From contig JARWIR010000050.1 in assembly GCA_029959085.1 (NCBI GenBank), positions 1,488,001 through 1,552,000 on the forward strand: a stretch of 64,000 nt of DNA. Direction: 5' to 3'. Source of the DNA: Nemophila menziesii (taxonomy: Eukaryota; Streptophyta; Magnoliopsida; Boraginales; Hydrophyllaceae). How positions within the stretch are numbered: position 1 is the first letter of the stretch; each line of letters opens with the position of its first letter. The position numbers and the translations under genes are program-made. Under the pieces are notes generated by a model. That model saw nothing but the letters and a program-made list of their open reading frames with translations, made no database searches and was not told the DNA's origin. Of the stretch, positions 12,779 to 23,845 are shown piece by piece.

Positions 12779-12991
12779 TCAAGCTAGCATATGTGTTCCA
12801 GTATTTCCAATTTCTTCTACTTTACCAAGTACAAGGAATTTTATTTCCTTAGACAACTCCTTGTTAGATAATGAGGAGGTTGGAAATGAAGAGATATTAC
12901 CTACTTCTCCTACCTCCCAATAATGAAGAGATTCAAACTCTACCAATACTTGAATTGTTAAAGAAGCATAACCTTGTTTTTTGAATGCCAT
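12779..12991 (-). pseudogene. 70-codon minus ORF, open in every complete copy (U4)
   Basis: A true ATG begins MAFKKQGYASLTIQVLVEF and the ORF ends GTGTHMLA or GTGTHKLA before TGA. The central part is rich in S, E and K, with no signal peptide or membrane segment. All 17 copies keep the frame with no indel. However, I count at least eleven amino-acid changes among copies (including W25C, I61S/V, P37Q, N43D, H67Y and M68K) and only about two silent differences, which is not the pattern of a constrained protein. An acceptor-like attgcag follows the stop and another open stretch continues to the microsatellite. Not recognised. Confidence 0.35.
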
Positions 12992-13060
12992 CTTTTGATG
13001 ATACTCTCCATATTAGTTATGGTTGAAGAATATAACCATTACCGTCTTTCTAAAGTTGAG

Positions 13061-13186
13061 CTACTCATACTTCTCCTCTTTTGGGTCATGGGAAGTGTTA
13101 TACTTGTCCTTTTCGGGACCAAGAAAAGTGTTATGCTTGTTGCTATTTGCCAATGTAAAATTCTTCCTGGATAGATAAATGAACAT
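13061..13186 (-). pseudogene. 41-codon minus ORF upstream of the 70-codon ORF (U4)
   Basis: ATG TTC ATT opens 41 codons on the minus strand (MFIYLSRKNFTL, then LGPKKDKYNTSHDPKEEKYE), ending TAG about 70 nt before the ATG of the 70-codon ORF. It is strongly basic and polar. The two ORFs lie in the same direction and could be fragments of one former reading frame. The plus strand here gives an overlapping hydrophobic frame needing a TTG start, which I treat as its shadow. Confidence 0.3.
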
Positions 13187-13189
13187 GTA

Positions 13190-14003
13190 AGGCAACATAT
13201 CGTATTTTTGTAAAAAAATAATTAAGGGTCTAAATCAAGTTACTCATTGGAAAACACGGTACCCCTAACTCAAGGGTAGTTCCGCCCCTAATAATTGCCA
13301 TGGAACTCGAATGGTGGACTCAAAATATTTAACTATAGTTAATTATAACTAGTGCCAAAACGTAGAAAAGTATAATCAATTTATGAAGTAAATTTAAGCC
13401 TATAAATAATACATCATTATAGGAAGAAATTCCAAGTTAATTTACACTCTAATAATTTATAACCCAGTAGTGTTGATCAAACAAACATAATAATTAAACT
13501 TTTATTTTAAAGAGAAATTACATATTATAACTTTAACTACAAAAAAAGGGGTTAGTTTCTAAATCGTAATTAACATAAACTGACTAATGACCTTGATCAA
13601 TTTGATTTCAAACAAAAAATCAATTACTAAATAAATTAATATCTTATTCACTTATAAATTATCTTTACAAGGATCCATTCAATCTAACATCTAATTGTAC
13701 TAGTATGATAAAATGTTAATAATTAATGAATCATATAAAAGAAATTTCAATTATTCTTAAAACCCAAAGACTAAAAATGAAGAGTGAGCACTGCCATAAT
13801 AAAACTAATGATAAAAATTAAATATTGGGTAGCATATAAATAAAAACATTAACAAAAAACAACGAAGTAGCAATGTGAATAATATAAATCAAACATTTTC
13901 ATATTTTTTTATAAAAAAAATCCTAAAAGGTAAAGACAAAATATTGTAATAGAACTACATTATTACACATCATTATTTAAAACATTACAAACAAATTCTC
14001 AAC
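13190..14003. other. A+T-rich region without ORFs, 3' part of unit (U4)
   Basis: About 0.8 kb with no ORF of note. It opens with a less A+T-rich patch holding a small inverted repeat TACCC/GGGTA (ggtacccctaactcaagggta near 13258-13278) and a 14-bp palindrome. It then becomes poly-A/T-rich. Copies fall into two linked haplotypes here: C (ttagtttc, tttcaaac, gaatc, gcatat) and T (ttaggttc, tttaaat, aaatc, gtatat), which makes this the best region for tracing exchanges between units. Confidence 0.7.
13329..13342. repeat. 14-bp perfect palindrome TTAACTATAGTTAA (U4)
   Basis: The motif reads identically on both strands and appears unchanged in the other complete copies I checked. The flanking bases do not extend the symmetry. 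It may bind a dimeric protein or be chance in A+T-rich DNA. Confidence 0.7.
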
Positions 14004-14081
14004 TATTTCCTTTTATTTTACAAAGAATTTTTTATCTTTATAAAAAAAGTTCTGAATACCCAAATAAAAGTAAATTATCTC

Positions 14082-14201
14082 TTACAACACCCTTTCAACC
14101 CCTTCCTCATCAACTTGATTTTCTTCCTTTTTAATTTTTGCAAGGTCATTTTCTTTTTCAGGCATGTCCTTATTAGTGGCTTGTGCAGCCTCGTCGTTTA
14201 T
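14082..14201 (-). pseudogene. Acidic/charged C-terminal-like ORF (reference copy in U5)
   Basis: On the minus strand 39 codons are open between a TAG and a TAA stop, with no usable ATG at the left end. The residues are mostly D, E, K, Q and N (for example DMPEKEND and KKEENQVDEEG), like the charged tail of a larger protein. The neighbouring basic segment upstream ends in a different frame, with R-stop overlapping this ORF by a few bases. An insertion, deletion or lost splice junction must therefore separate them if they were once one gene. All copies keep the block, with a frameshift in U2 and an extra base in U10. No family recognised. It could also be chance open frame. Confidence 0.4.
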
Positions 14202-14385
14202 CTAATTGGCAAAATTGCAAAGTCCTTATATGCCATAAACTGCTCATCCCTGATCTTTACAAATCCTAATTTTTTTAATCCAAATAGATTTCGCCGGTGG
14301 AAGGTAACATAAAGTCTCTCCTTCAGATTTGTCGGAACCCGAGTTTCACCTTTCATCATCTTGGTGTAAACCCGTTTCCTCCTGG
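14198..14385 (-). pseudogene. Basic exon-like segment of a decayed gene (reference copy in U5)
   Basis: Reading leftward on the minus strand, an acceptor-like ttatatttcag lies at the right edge. About 60 open codons follow, with a normal-looking mixed composition (RRKRVYTKMMKGETRVPTN, then LYVTFHRRNLFGLKK, then MAYKDFAILPI) and a stop TAA at 14200-14198. The segment stays open only where the small indel near 14296 has the short GGTGG allele, in U5, U6 and U15. The long TTTCAGC allele gives an in-frame TGA, and U11 is frameshifted. U1 and U2 have lost the segment. It resembles a real exon of a forgotten gene, but I cannot name the family. Confidence 0.4.
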
Positions 14386-14590
14386 CTGAAATATAATGGC
14401 CAACGATCAAACATATAAATTATTTCTATTTACTATATGATAGTCTGGAATTGTGGCAAACATGGGTAAAAAGACAAGGGTGGAGCAAAGAGATTAGAGG
14501 AGGACTTAGATTTTTGAGGAGTGAATTTGAGTGTCTAAAGTGTACTACAAGTGTATAATGTAATGGGTGTATAGTTAAAATCGGCCGAGA
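14386..14590 (-). other. Leader-like stretch between promoter block and minus-strand relic
   Basis: On the minus strand this region is pyrimidine-rich near the promoter (ctcctctaatctctttgctcc), as plant 5' leaders often are. It contains an 18-codon ATG ORF at 14463-14407 starting MFATIPDYH and ends in an acceptor-like TTTCAG. A GTAAAT within that small ORF could mark a donor, but the implied intron is only 48 nt and does not join the frames. I see no supported gene here. Confidence 0.3.
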
Positions 14591-14990
14591 TTAGGGTTTT
14601 ATAGCTAAATAACTAAGTTTGAGCAAAAATTAAAGTTAGAGTAATAATATTCAGCCCAAAATAAGGTCTTTTATCCAGCCCAGTTAAAACCATATAATGT
14701 TAATTGTTTTACAACAGACTGGGCTTTAAATATTTAACATACTGCTTGGACAGTTCATAATAACAAGAAACAAAATTATAAATGATAAGATTATTTTAGT
14801 ATTTTTCATGGCTCGATGACTTTATTTATTGTTGGGATGTTATTTTTGGTGGATTTGTTCGGATTATTTCATCAGTTTTTAAAAGTGAGGTAGTGTTCTT
14901 TAACATATAAAGAAAAAGAAACCACAATTATAAAATATACACCTATGGTCTTTTTTTCCTCTCAACTCTCATTTCTCTCCCTTCTCATAA
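14591..14990 (+). promoter_or_regulatory. Plant-type promoter-like block (reference copy in U5)
   Basis: In order: telo-box TTAGGGTTT (14591-14599), site II-like GCCCA (14654-14658), AGCCCAGT (14677-14684), ACTGGGCT (14718-14725), TATAAAATATA (14929-14939) and a pyrimidine patch (about 14950-14986), where a plus-strand start would be expected roughly 30 nt after the TATA box. In plants, telo-boxes combined with TGGGCY site II elements mark promoters of ribosomal and other growth-linked genes. The upstream elements work in either orientation, so the block could also serve the minus-strand relic. Activity is inferred only. U1 and U2 have a mutated telo-box. Confidence 0.5.
14677..14725. repeat. 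Imperfect inverted repeat formed by two site II motifs
   Basis: AGCCCAGT and ACTGGGCT are perfect 8-base inverted arms. Just inside them TAAAAC pairs with GTTTTA, leaving a six-base bulge (caacag-like) on one side and a 15-base loop. Arms are altered singly in U3, U11, U16 and U18 without matching changes on the other side, so the pairing is probably a by-product of two transcription-factor sites in opposite orientation. Confidence 0.55.
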
Positions 14991-16356
14991 CATTTATTAT
15001 ATATACACCAAAGCTTTCTTAATGGGATTAATTACACTCACATTACGCTTTTCTTCTTTCTCATAGATATGTCTTCTTACTTTCTTTGTCATCATATGCT
15101 ATGTAAACAGTAATTTCACATATTATGAATTAGGTCTAAAAATGGTAAGCCATGTTATTGGAAACCATAAATTTAGAAATTTAGTAGAGTATTTGTCAGA
15201 AAAGTTTTGTGAATAATTGGGATTTATTACATCATGGAGCGTTACTATTTTTTAAAGCCTTTTCTTAAATTAGTAGTAAAATGAAGCAAAAATACTAAAT
15301 TTGGGGCTTGCAAATTTGTACTTATCAACAAAAGTTTCGTGATTTTGAATTTTGACTACAACAAAAGTATCAATGAACTACATGGCTTCAGGATATTTCT
15401 ACAAAAATTCGCAAATGGAGAGTCACCAGCGGAGAATTGATTTTGTTATGAATTTGTTTGAGGAACATAAGTATTCTTCTATCTTTGTATTAATTTTGGG
15501 TGCTTTATATCCCTTTTACTACTATCATTACTATGCGTGAGTAATGAGTTGATCATACAATTTGTGTGTAGTTAAAAGGCAGTTGAAAAGGCATTTTGTG
15601 TAGAAATGTTGCTAGCTTGTTCAAGAAAGGAACCGTGGGAGACAAAGAAGGAAGAGGGGATTTAATTTATAGTTAGGAATATGATGTCAACATCTTTTAT
15701 ATTTTTTATAGCTACCATTGTATTTGAGAAACAAGAAGAATATGTGATGTATTTAGATATTAGGTTTTCATATTGCCTTGTGAGTAATAAGTTGGGTGGT
15801 TCTCATTATTAAAGAACGCATATTATATTATTGATAGTTTTTCATTCTAATGATTAAGTTTAAAGTGATATTTAATTATTTATTTTCTTAATATTTAATA
15901 TATTTCGATACAAATAACCCAAAATTGCAACCCTTAACAAAATCTTAGTGTTCATACTAATATTAAAAGAAATCAAAAGCCACCAGTGTTGTTGAAGTTT
16001 TGGATCAAAACAAGTGCATTTGAAATTCCCTTATCTGATCCAAACAAATTTTCTGAATGTATCCAAAAGGTATATTGAAAATTTTGTTAGCTTTAATTGA
16101 ATTACATGTTTGGTCCCTTTATTATGTGAACTAGAATTATAGTTCAGTGTTTATATAATATAGTCTAGCCAAATGTTTCATTTTTTCATATATACTACTA
16201 TGCAAAATAACCATTATAACTATATGTTTTAAAATTTCAACACAAGAATTATTATTAATGAAATTTTAAAAAATCTTGTAATTCAAATCAAGAACGGATT
16301 CTAAACATATAACAAATAATGGCCAAAAAATAATAGACAAAAAACAAAAGAACAAA

Positions 16357-16429
<73 letters not shown>

Positions 16430-17737
16430 TTCTTCATTACATGCGAGAGTGATTTCACTATATTGTGTGAAACACTAGAGCAACTATTAAATTTTCTTGA
16501 CGCTTGCAATCTCAAGCTAGCTTATGTGTTCCAGTATTTCCAATTTCTTCTACTTTACCAAGTACAAGGAATTTTATTTCCTTAGAAAACTCCTTGTTAG
16601 ATAATGAGGAGGTTGGAAATGAAGAGATATTACCTACTTCTCCTACCTCCCAATAATGAAGAGATTCAAACTCTACCAATACTTGAATTGTTAAAGAAGC
16701 ATAACCTTGTTTTTTGAATGCCATCTTTTGATGATACTCTCCATATTAGTTATGGTTGAAGAATATAACCATTACCGTCTTTCTAAAGTTGAGCTACTCA
16801 TACTTCTCCTCTTTTGGGTCATGGGAAGTGTTATACTTGTCCTTTTTGGGGCCAAGAAAAGTGTTATGCTTGTTGCTATTTCCCAATGTAAAATTCTTCC
16901 TGGATAGATAAATGAACATGTAAGGCAACATATCGTATTTTTGTAAAAAAATAATTAAGGGTCTAAATCAAGTTACTCATTGGAAAACACGGTACCCCTA
17001 ACTCAAGGGTAGTTCCGCCCCTAATAATTGCCATGGAACTCGAATGGTGGACTCAAAATATTTAACTATAGTTAATTATAACTAGTGCCAAAAACGTAGA
17101 AAAGTATAATCAATTTATGAAGTAAATTTAAGCCTATAAATAATACATCATTATAGGAAGAAATTCCAAGTTAATTTACACTCTAATAATTTATAACCCA
17201 GTAGTGTTGATCAAACAAACATAATAATTAAACTTTTATTTTAAAGAGAAATTACATATTATAACTTTAACTACAAAAAAAGGGGTTAGTTTCTATATCG
17301 TAATTAACATAAACTGACTAATGACCTTGATCAATTTGATTTCAAACAAAAAATCAATTACTAAATAAATTAATATCTTATTCACTTATAAATTATCTTT
17401 ACAAGGATCCATTCAATCTAACATCTAATTGTACTAATATGATAAAATGTTAATAATTAATGAATCATATAAAAGAAACTTCAATTATTCTTAAAACCCA
17501 AAGACTAAAAATGAAGAGTGAGCACTGCCATAATAAAACTAATGATAAAAATTAAATATTGGGTAGCATATAAATAAAAATATTAACAAAAAACAACGAA
17601 GTAGCAATGTGAATAATATAAATCAAACCTTTTCATATTTTTTTATAAAAAAAATCCTAAAAGGTAAAGACAAAATATTGTAATAGAACTACATTATTAC
17701 ACATCATTATTTAAAACATTACAAACAAATTCTCAAC

Positions 17738-20090
17738 TATTTCCTATTATTTTACAAAGAATTTTTTATCTTTAAAAAAAAAGTTCTGAATACCCCAAAT
17801 AAAAGTAAATTATCTCTTACAACACCCTTTCAACCCCTTTCTCATCAACTTGATTTTCTTCCTTTTTAATTTTTGCAAGGTCATTTTCTTTTTCAGGCAT
17901 GTCCTTATTAGTGGCTTGTGCAGCCTCGTCGTTTATCTATTGGCAAAATTGCAAAGTCCTTATATGCCATAAACTGCTCATCCCTGATCTTTACAAATCC
18001 TATTTTTTTTAATCCAAATAGATTTCGCCGGTGGAAGGTAACATAAAGTCTCTCCTTCAGATTTGTCGGAACCCGAGTTTCACCTTTCATCATCTTGGTG
18101 TAAACCCGTTTCCTCCTGGCTGAAATATAATGGCCAACGATCAAACATATAAATTATTTCTATTTACTATATGATAGTCTGGAATTGTGGCAAACATGGG
18201 TAAAAAGACAAAGGTGGAGCAAAGAGATTAGAGGAGGACTTAGATTTTTGAGGAGTGAATTTGATTGTCTAAAGTGTACTACAAGTGTATAATGTAATGG
18301 GTGTATAGTTAAAATCGGCCGAGATTAGGGTTTTATAGCTAAATAACTAAGTTTGAGCAAAAATTAAAGTTAGAGTAATAATATTCAGCCCAAAATAAGG
18401 TCTTTTATCCAGCCCAGTTAAAACCATATAATGTTAATTGTTTTACAACAGACTGGGCTTTAAATATTTAACATACTGCTTGGACAGTTCATAATAACAA
18501 GAAACAAAATTATAAATGATAAGATTATTTTAGTATTTTTCATGGCTCGATGACTTTATTTATTGTTGGGATGTTATTTTTGGTGGATTTGTTCGGATTA
18601 TTTCATCAGTTTTTAAAAGTGAGGTAGTGTTCTTTAACATATAAAGAAAAAGAAACCACAATTATAAAATATACACCTATGGTCTTTTTTTCCTCTCAAC
18701 TCTCATTTCTCTCCCTTCTCATAACATTTATTATATATACACCAAAGCTTTCTTAATGGGATTAATTACACTCACATTACGCTTTTCTTCTTTCTCATAG
18801 ATATGTCTTCTTACTTTCTTTGTCATCATATGCTATGTAAACAGTAATTTCACATATTATGAATTAGGTCTAAAAATGGTAAGCCATGTTATTGGAAACC
18901 ATAAATTTAGAAATTTAGTAGAGTATTTGTCAGAAAAGTTTTGTGAATAATTGGGATTTATTACATCATGGAGCGTTACTATTTTTTAAAGCCTTTTCTT
19001 AAATTAGTAGTAAAATGAAGCAAAAATACTGAATTTGGGGCTTGCAAATTTGTACTTATCAACAAAAGTTTCGTGATTTTGAATTTTGACTACAACAAAA
19101 GTATCAATGAACTACATGGCTTCAGGATATTTCTACAAAAATTCGCAAATGGAGAGTCACCAGCGGAGAATTGATTTTGTTATGAATTTGTTTGAGGAAC
19201 ATAAGTATTCTTCTATCTTTGTATTAATTTTGGGTGCTTTATATCCCTTTTACTACTATCATTACTATGAGTGAGTAATGAGTTGATCATACAATTTGTG
19301 TGTAGTTAAAAGGCAGTTGAAAAGGCATTTTGTGTAGAAATGTTGCTAGCTTGTTCAAGAAAGGAACCGTGGGAGACAAAGTAGGAAGAGGGGATTTAAT
19401 TTATAGTTAGGAATATGATGTCAACATCTTTTATATTTTTTATAGCTACCATTGTATTTGAGAAACAAGAAGAATATGTGATGTATTTAGATATTAGGTT
19501 TTCATATTGCCTTGTGAGTAATAAGTTGGGTGGTTCTCATTATTAAAGAACGCATATTATATTATTGATAGTTTTTCATTCTAATGATTAAGTTTAAAGT
19601 GATATTTAATTATTTATTTTCTTAATATTTAATATATTTCGATACAAATAACCCAAAATTGCAACCCTTAACAAAATCTTAGTGTTCATACTAATATTAA
19701 AAGAAATCAAAAGCCACCAGTGTTGTTGAAGTTTTGGATCAAAACAAGTGCATTTGAAATTCCCTTATCTGATCCAAACAAATTTTCTGAATGTATCCAA
19801 AAGGTATATTGAAAATTTTGTTAGCTTTAATTGAATTACATGTTTGGTCCCTTTATTATGTGAACTAGAATTATAGTTCAGTGTTTATATAATATAGTCT
19901 AGCCAAATGTTTCATTTTTTCATATATACTACTATGCAAAATAACCATTATAACTATATGTTTTAAAATTTCAACACAAGAATTATTATTAATGAAATTT
20001 TAAAAAATCTTGTAATTCAAATCAAGAACGGATTCTAAACATATAACAAATAATGGCCAAAAAATAATAGACAAAAAACAAAAGAACAAA

Positions 20091-20133
<43 letters not shown>

Positions 20134-21441
20134 TTCTTCATTACATGCGAGAGTGATTTCACTATATTGTGTGAAACACTAGAGCAACTATTAAATTTTC
20201 TTGACGCTTGCAATCTCAAGCTAGCTTATGTGTTCCAGTATTTCCAATTTCTTCTACTTTACCAAGTACAAGGAATTTTATTTCCTTAGACAACTCCTTG
20301 TTAGATAATGAGGAGGTTGGAAATGAAGAGATATTACCTACTTCTCCTACCTCCCAATAATGAAGAGATTCAAACTCTACCAATACTTGAATTGTTAAAG
20401 AAGCATAACCTTGTTTTTTGAATGCCATCTTTTGATGATACTCTCCATATTAGTTATGGTTGAAGAATATAACCATTACCGTCTTTCTAAAGTTGAGCTA
20501 CTCATACTTCTCCTCTTTTGGGTCATGGGAAGTGTTATACTTGTCCTTTTTGGGGCCAAGAAAAGTGTTATGCTTGTTGCTATTTCCCAATGTAAAATTC
20601 TTCCTGGATAGATAAATGAACATGTAAGGCAACATATCGTATTTTTGTAAAAAAATAATTAAGGGTCTAAATCAAGTTACTCATTGGAAAACACGGTACC
20701 CCTAACTCAAGGGTAGTTCCGCCCCTAATAATTGCCATGGAACTCGAATGGTGGACTCAAAATATTTAACTATAGTTAATTATAACTAGTGCCAAAAACG
20801 TAGAAAAGTATAATCAATTTATGAAGTAAATTTAAGCCTATAAATAATACATCATTATAGGAAGAAATTCCAAGTTAATTTACACTCTAATAATTTATAA
20901 CCCAGTAGTGTTGATCAAACAAACATAATAATTAAACTTTTATTTTAAAGAGAAATTACAAATTATAACTTTAACTACAAAAAAAGGGGTTAGTTTCTAT
21001 ATCGTAATTAACATAAACTGACTAATGACCTTGATCAATTTGATTTCAAACAAAAAATCAATTACTAAATAAATTAATATCTTATTCACTTATAAATTAT
21101 CTTTACAAGGATCCATTCAATCTAACATCTAATTGTACTAATATGATAAAATGTTAATAATTAATGAATCATATAAAAGAAACTTCAATTATTCTTAAAA
21201 CCCAAAGACTAAAAATGAAGAGTGAGCACTGCCATAATAAAACTAATGATAAAAATTAAATATTGGGTAGCATATAAATAAAAATATTAACAAAAAACAA
21301 CGAAGTAGCAATGTGAATAATATAAATCAAACCTTTTCATATTTTTTTATAAAAAAAATCCTAAAAGGTAAAGACAAAATATTGTAATAGAACTACATTA
21401 TTACACATCATTATTTAAAACATTACAAACAAATTCTCAAC
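17738..21441 (+). repeat. Unit U6 (beta, C-type 3' end)
   Basis: 3704 bp and very close to U5. It has the short GGTGG allele and GGCCG base. One A is missing near 17938 (tctattgg for tctaattgg), which extends the minus-strand relic ORF to 17908-18144 in a new frame. The TTG-start plus ORF is at 19086-19274, the microsatellite at 20091-20131 and the 70-codon minus ORF at 20216-20428. Confidence 0.95.
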
Positions 21442-23784
21442 TATTTCCTATTATTTTACAAAGAATTTTTTATCTTTAAAAAAAAAGTTCTGAATACCCC
21501 AAATAAAAGTAAATTATCTCTTACAACACCCTTTCAACCCCTTTCTCATCAACTGGATTTTCTTCCTTTTTAATTTTTGCAAGGTCATTTTCTTTTTCAG
21601 GCATGTCCTTATTAGTGGCTTGTGCAGCCTCGTCGTTTATCTAATTGGCAAAATTGCAAAGTCCTTATATGCCATAAACTGCTCATCCCTGATCTTTACA
21701 AATCCTAATTTTTTTAATCCAAATAGATTTCGCCGTTTCAGCGGAAGGTAACATAAAGTCTCTCCTTCAGATTTGTCGGAACCCGAGTTTCACCTTTCAT
21801 GATCTTGGTGTAAACCCGTTTCCTCCTGGCTGAAATATAATGGCCAACGATCAAACATATAAATTATTTCTATTTACTATATGATAGTCTGGAATTGTGG
21901 CAAACATGGGTAAAAAGACAAAGGTGGAGCAAAGAGATTAGAGGAGGACTTAGATTTTTGAGGAGTGAATTTGATTGTCTAAAGTGTACTACAAGTGTAT
22001 AATGTAATGGGTGTATAGTTAAAATCGGCCGAGATTAGGGTTTTATAGCTAAATAACTAAGTTTGAGCAAAAATTAAAGTTAGAGTAATAATATTCAGCC
22101 CAAAATAAGGTCTTTTATCCAGCCCAGTTAAAACCATATAATGTTAATTGTTTTACAACAGACTGGGCTTTAAATATTTAACATACTGCTTGGACAGTTC
22201 ATAATAACAAGAAACAAAATTATAAATGATAAGATTATTTTAGTATTTTTCATGGCTCGATGACTTTATTTATTGTTGGGATGTTATTTTTGGTGGATTT
22301 GTTCGGATTATTTCATCAGTTTTTAAAAGTGAGGTAGTGTTCTTTAACATATAAAGAAAAAGAAACCACAATTATAAAATATACACCTATGGTCTTTTTT
22401 TCCTCTCAACTCTCATAACATTTATTATATATACACCAAAGCTTTCTTAATGGGATTAATTACACTCACATTACGCTTTTCTTCTTTCTCATAGATATGT
22501 CTTCTTACTTTCTTTGTCATCATATGCTATGTAAACAGTAATTTCACATATTATGAATTAGGTCTAAAAATGGTAAGCCATGTTATTGGAAACCATAAAT
22601 TTAGAAATTTAGTAGAGTATTTGTCAGAAAAGTTTTGTGAATAATTGGGATTTATTACATCATGGAGCGTTACTATTTTTTAAAGCCTTTTCTTAAATTA
22701 GTAGTAAAATGAAGCAAAAATACTGAATTTGGGGCTTGCAAATTTGTACTTATCAACAAAAGTTTCGTGATTTTGAATTTTGACTACAACAAAAGTATCA
22801 ATGAACTACATGGCTTCAGGATATTTCTACAAAAATTCGCAAATGGAGAGTCACCAGCGGAGAATTGATTTTGTTATGAATTTGTTTGAGGAACATAAGT
22901 ATTCTTCTATCTTTGTATTAATTTTGGGTGCTTTATATCCCTTTTACTACTATCATTACTATGCGTGAGTAATGAGTTGATCATACAATTTGTGTGTAGT
23001 TAAAAGGCAGTTGAAAAGGCATTTTGTGTAGAAATGTTGCTAGCTTGTTCAAGAAAGGAACCGTGGGAGACAAAGAAGGAAGAGGGGATTTAATTTATAG
23101 TTAGGAATATGATGTCAACATCTTTTATATTTTTTATAGCTACCATTGTATTTGAGAAACAAGAAGAATATGTGATGTATTTAGATATTAGGTTTTCATA
23201 TTGCCTTGTGAGTAATAAGTTGGGTGGTTCTCATTATTAAAGAACGCATATTATATTATTGATAGTTTTTCATTCTAATGATTAAGTTTAAAGTGATATT
23301 TAATTATTTATTTTCTTAATATTTAATATATTTCGATACAAATAACCCAAAATTGCAACCCTTAACAAAATCTTAGTGTTCATACTAATATTAAAAGAAA
23401 TCAAAAGCCACCAGTGTTGTTGAAGTTTTGGATCAAAACAAGTGCATTTGAAATTCCCTTATCTGATCCAAACAAATTTTCTGAATGTATCCAAAAGGTA
23501 TATTGAAAATTTTGTTAGCTTTAATTGAATTACATGTTTGGTCCCTTTATTATGTGAACTAGAATTATAGTTCAGTGTTTATATAATATAGTCTAGCCAA
23601 ATGTTTCATTTTTTCATATATACTACTATGCAAAATAACCATTATAACTATATGTTTTAAAATTTCAACACAAGAATTATTATTAATGAAATTTTAAAAA
23701 ATCTTGTAATTCAAATCAAGAACGGATTCTAAACATATAACAAATAATGGCCAAAAAATAATAGACAAAAAACAAAAGAACAAA

Positions 23785-23845
<61 letters not shown>

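Larger units (their letters stand above)
10313..14003 (+). repeat. Unit U4 (alpha, C-type 3' end); reference for alpha modules
   Basis: 3691 bp. It has the long indel allele (TTTCAGCGG) and a TGCGG telo-box base. Plus ORFs are at 11457-11570, 11688-11855 and 11921-12127. The microsatellite at 12672-12694 is among the shortest at 23 bp. Minus ORFs are at 12779-12991 and 13061-13186. Individual modules are described in the separate entries below. Confidence 0.95.
14004..17737 (+). repeat. Unit U5 (beta, C-type 3' end); reference for promoter and minus-strand relic
   Basis: 3734 bp. It carries the short indel allele (GCCGGTGG, near 14293-14300), which keeps the minus-strand relic open. The telo-box base reads GGCCG. 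Beta changes include a premature stop in the 37-codon ORF (GAATAA) and TAA at 15663-15665 in the 68-codon ORF. The TTG-start plus ORF is at 15352-15540, a 71-bp microsatellite at 16357-16427 and the 70-codon minus ORF at 16512-16724. Confidence 0.95.

Noticed and set aside
14407..14463. First coding exon spliced to the minus-strand basic segment
   Set aside because: The GTAAAT to TTTCAG interval is only 48 nt, shorter than normal plant introns, and the join leads to an early stop.
16358..16585. ORFs with long IYIYIY runs
   Set aside because: They are translations of the TA microsatellite and change length with it.
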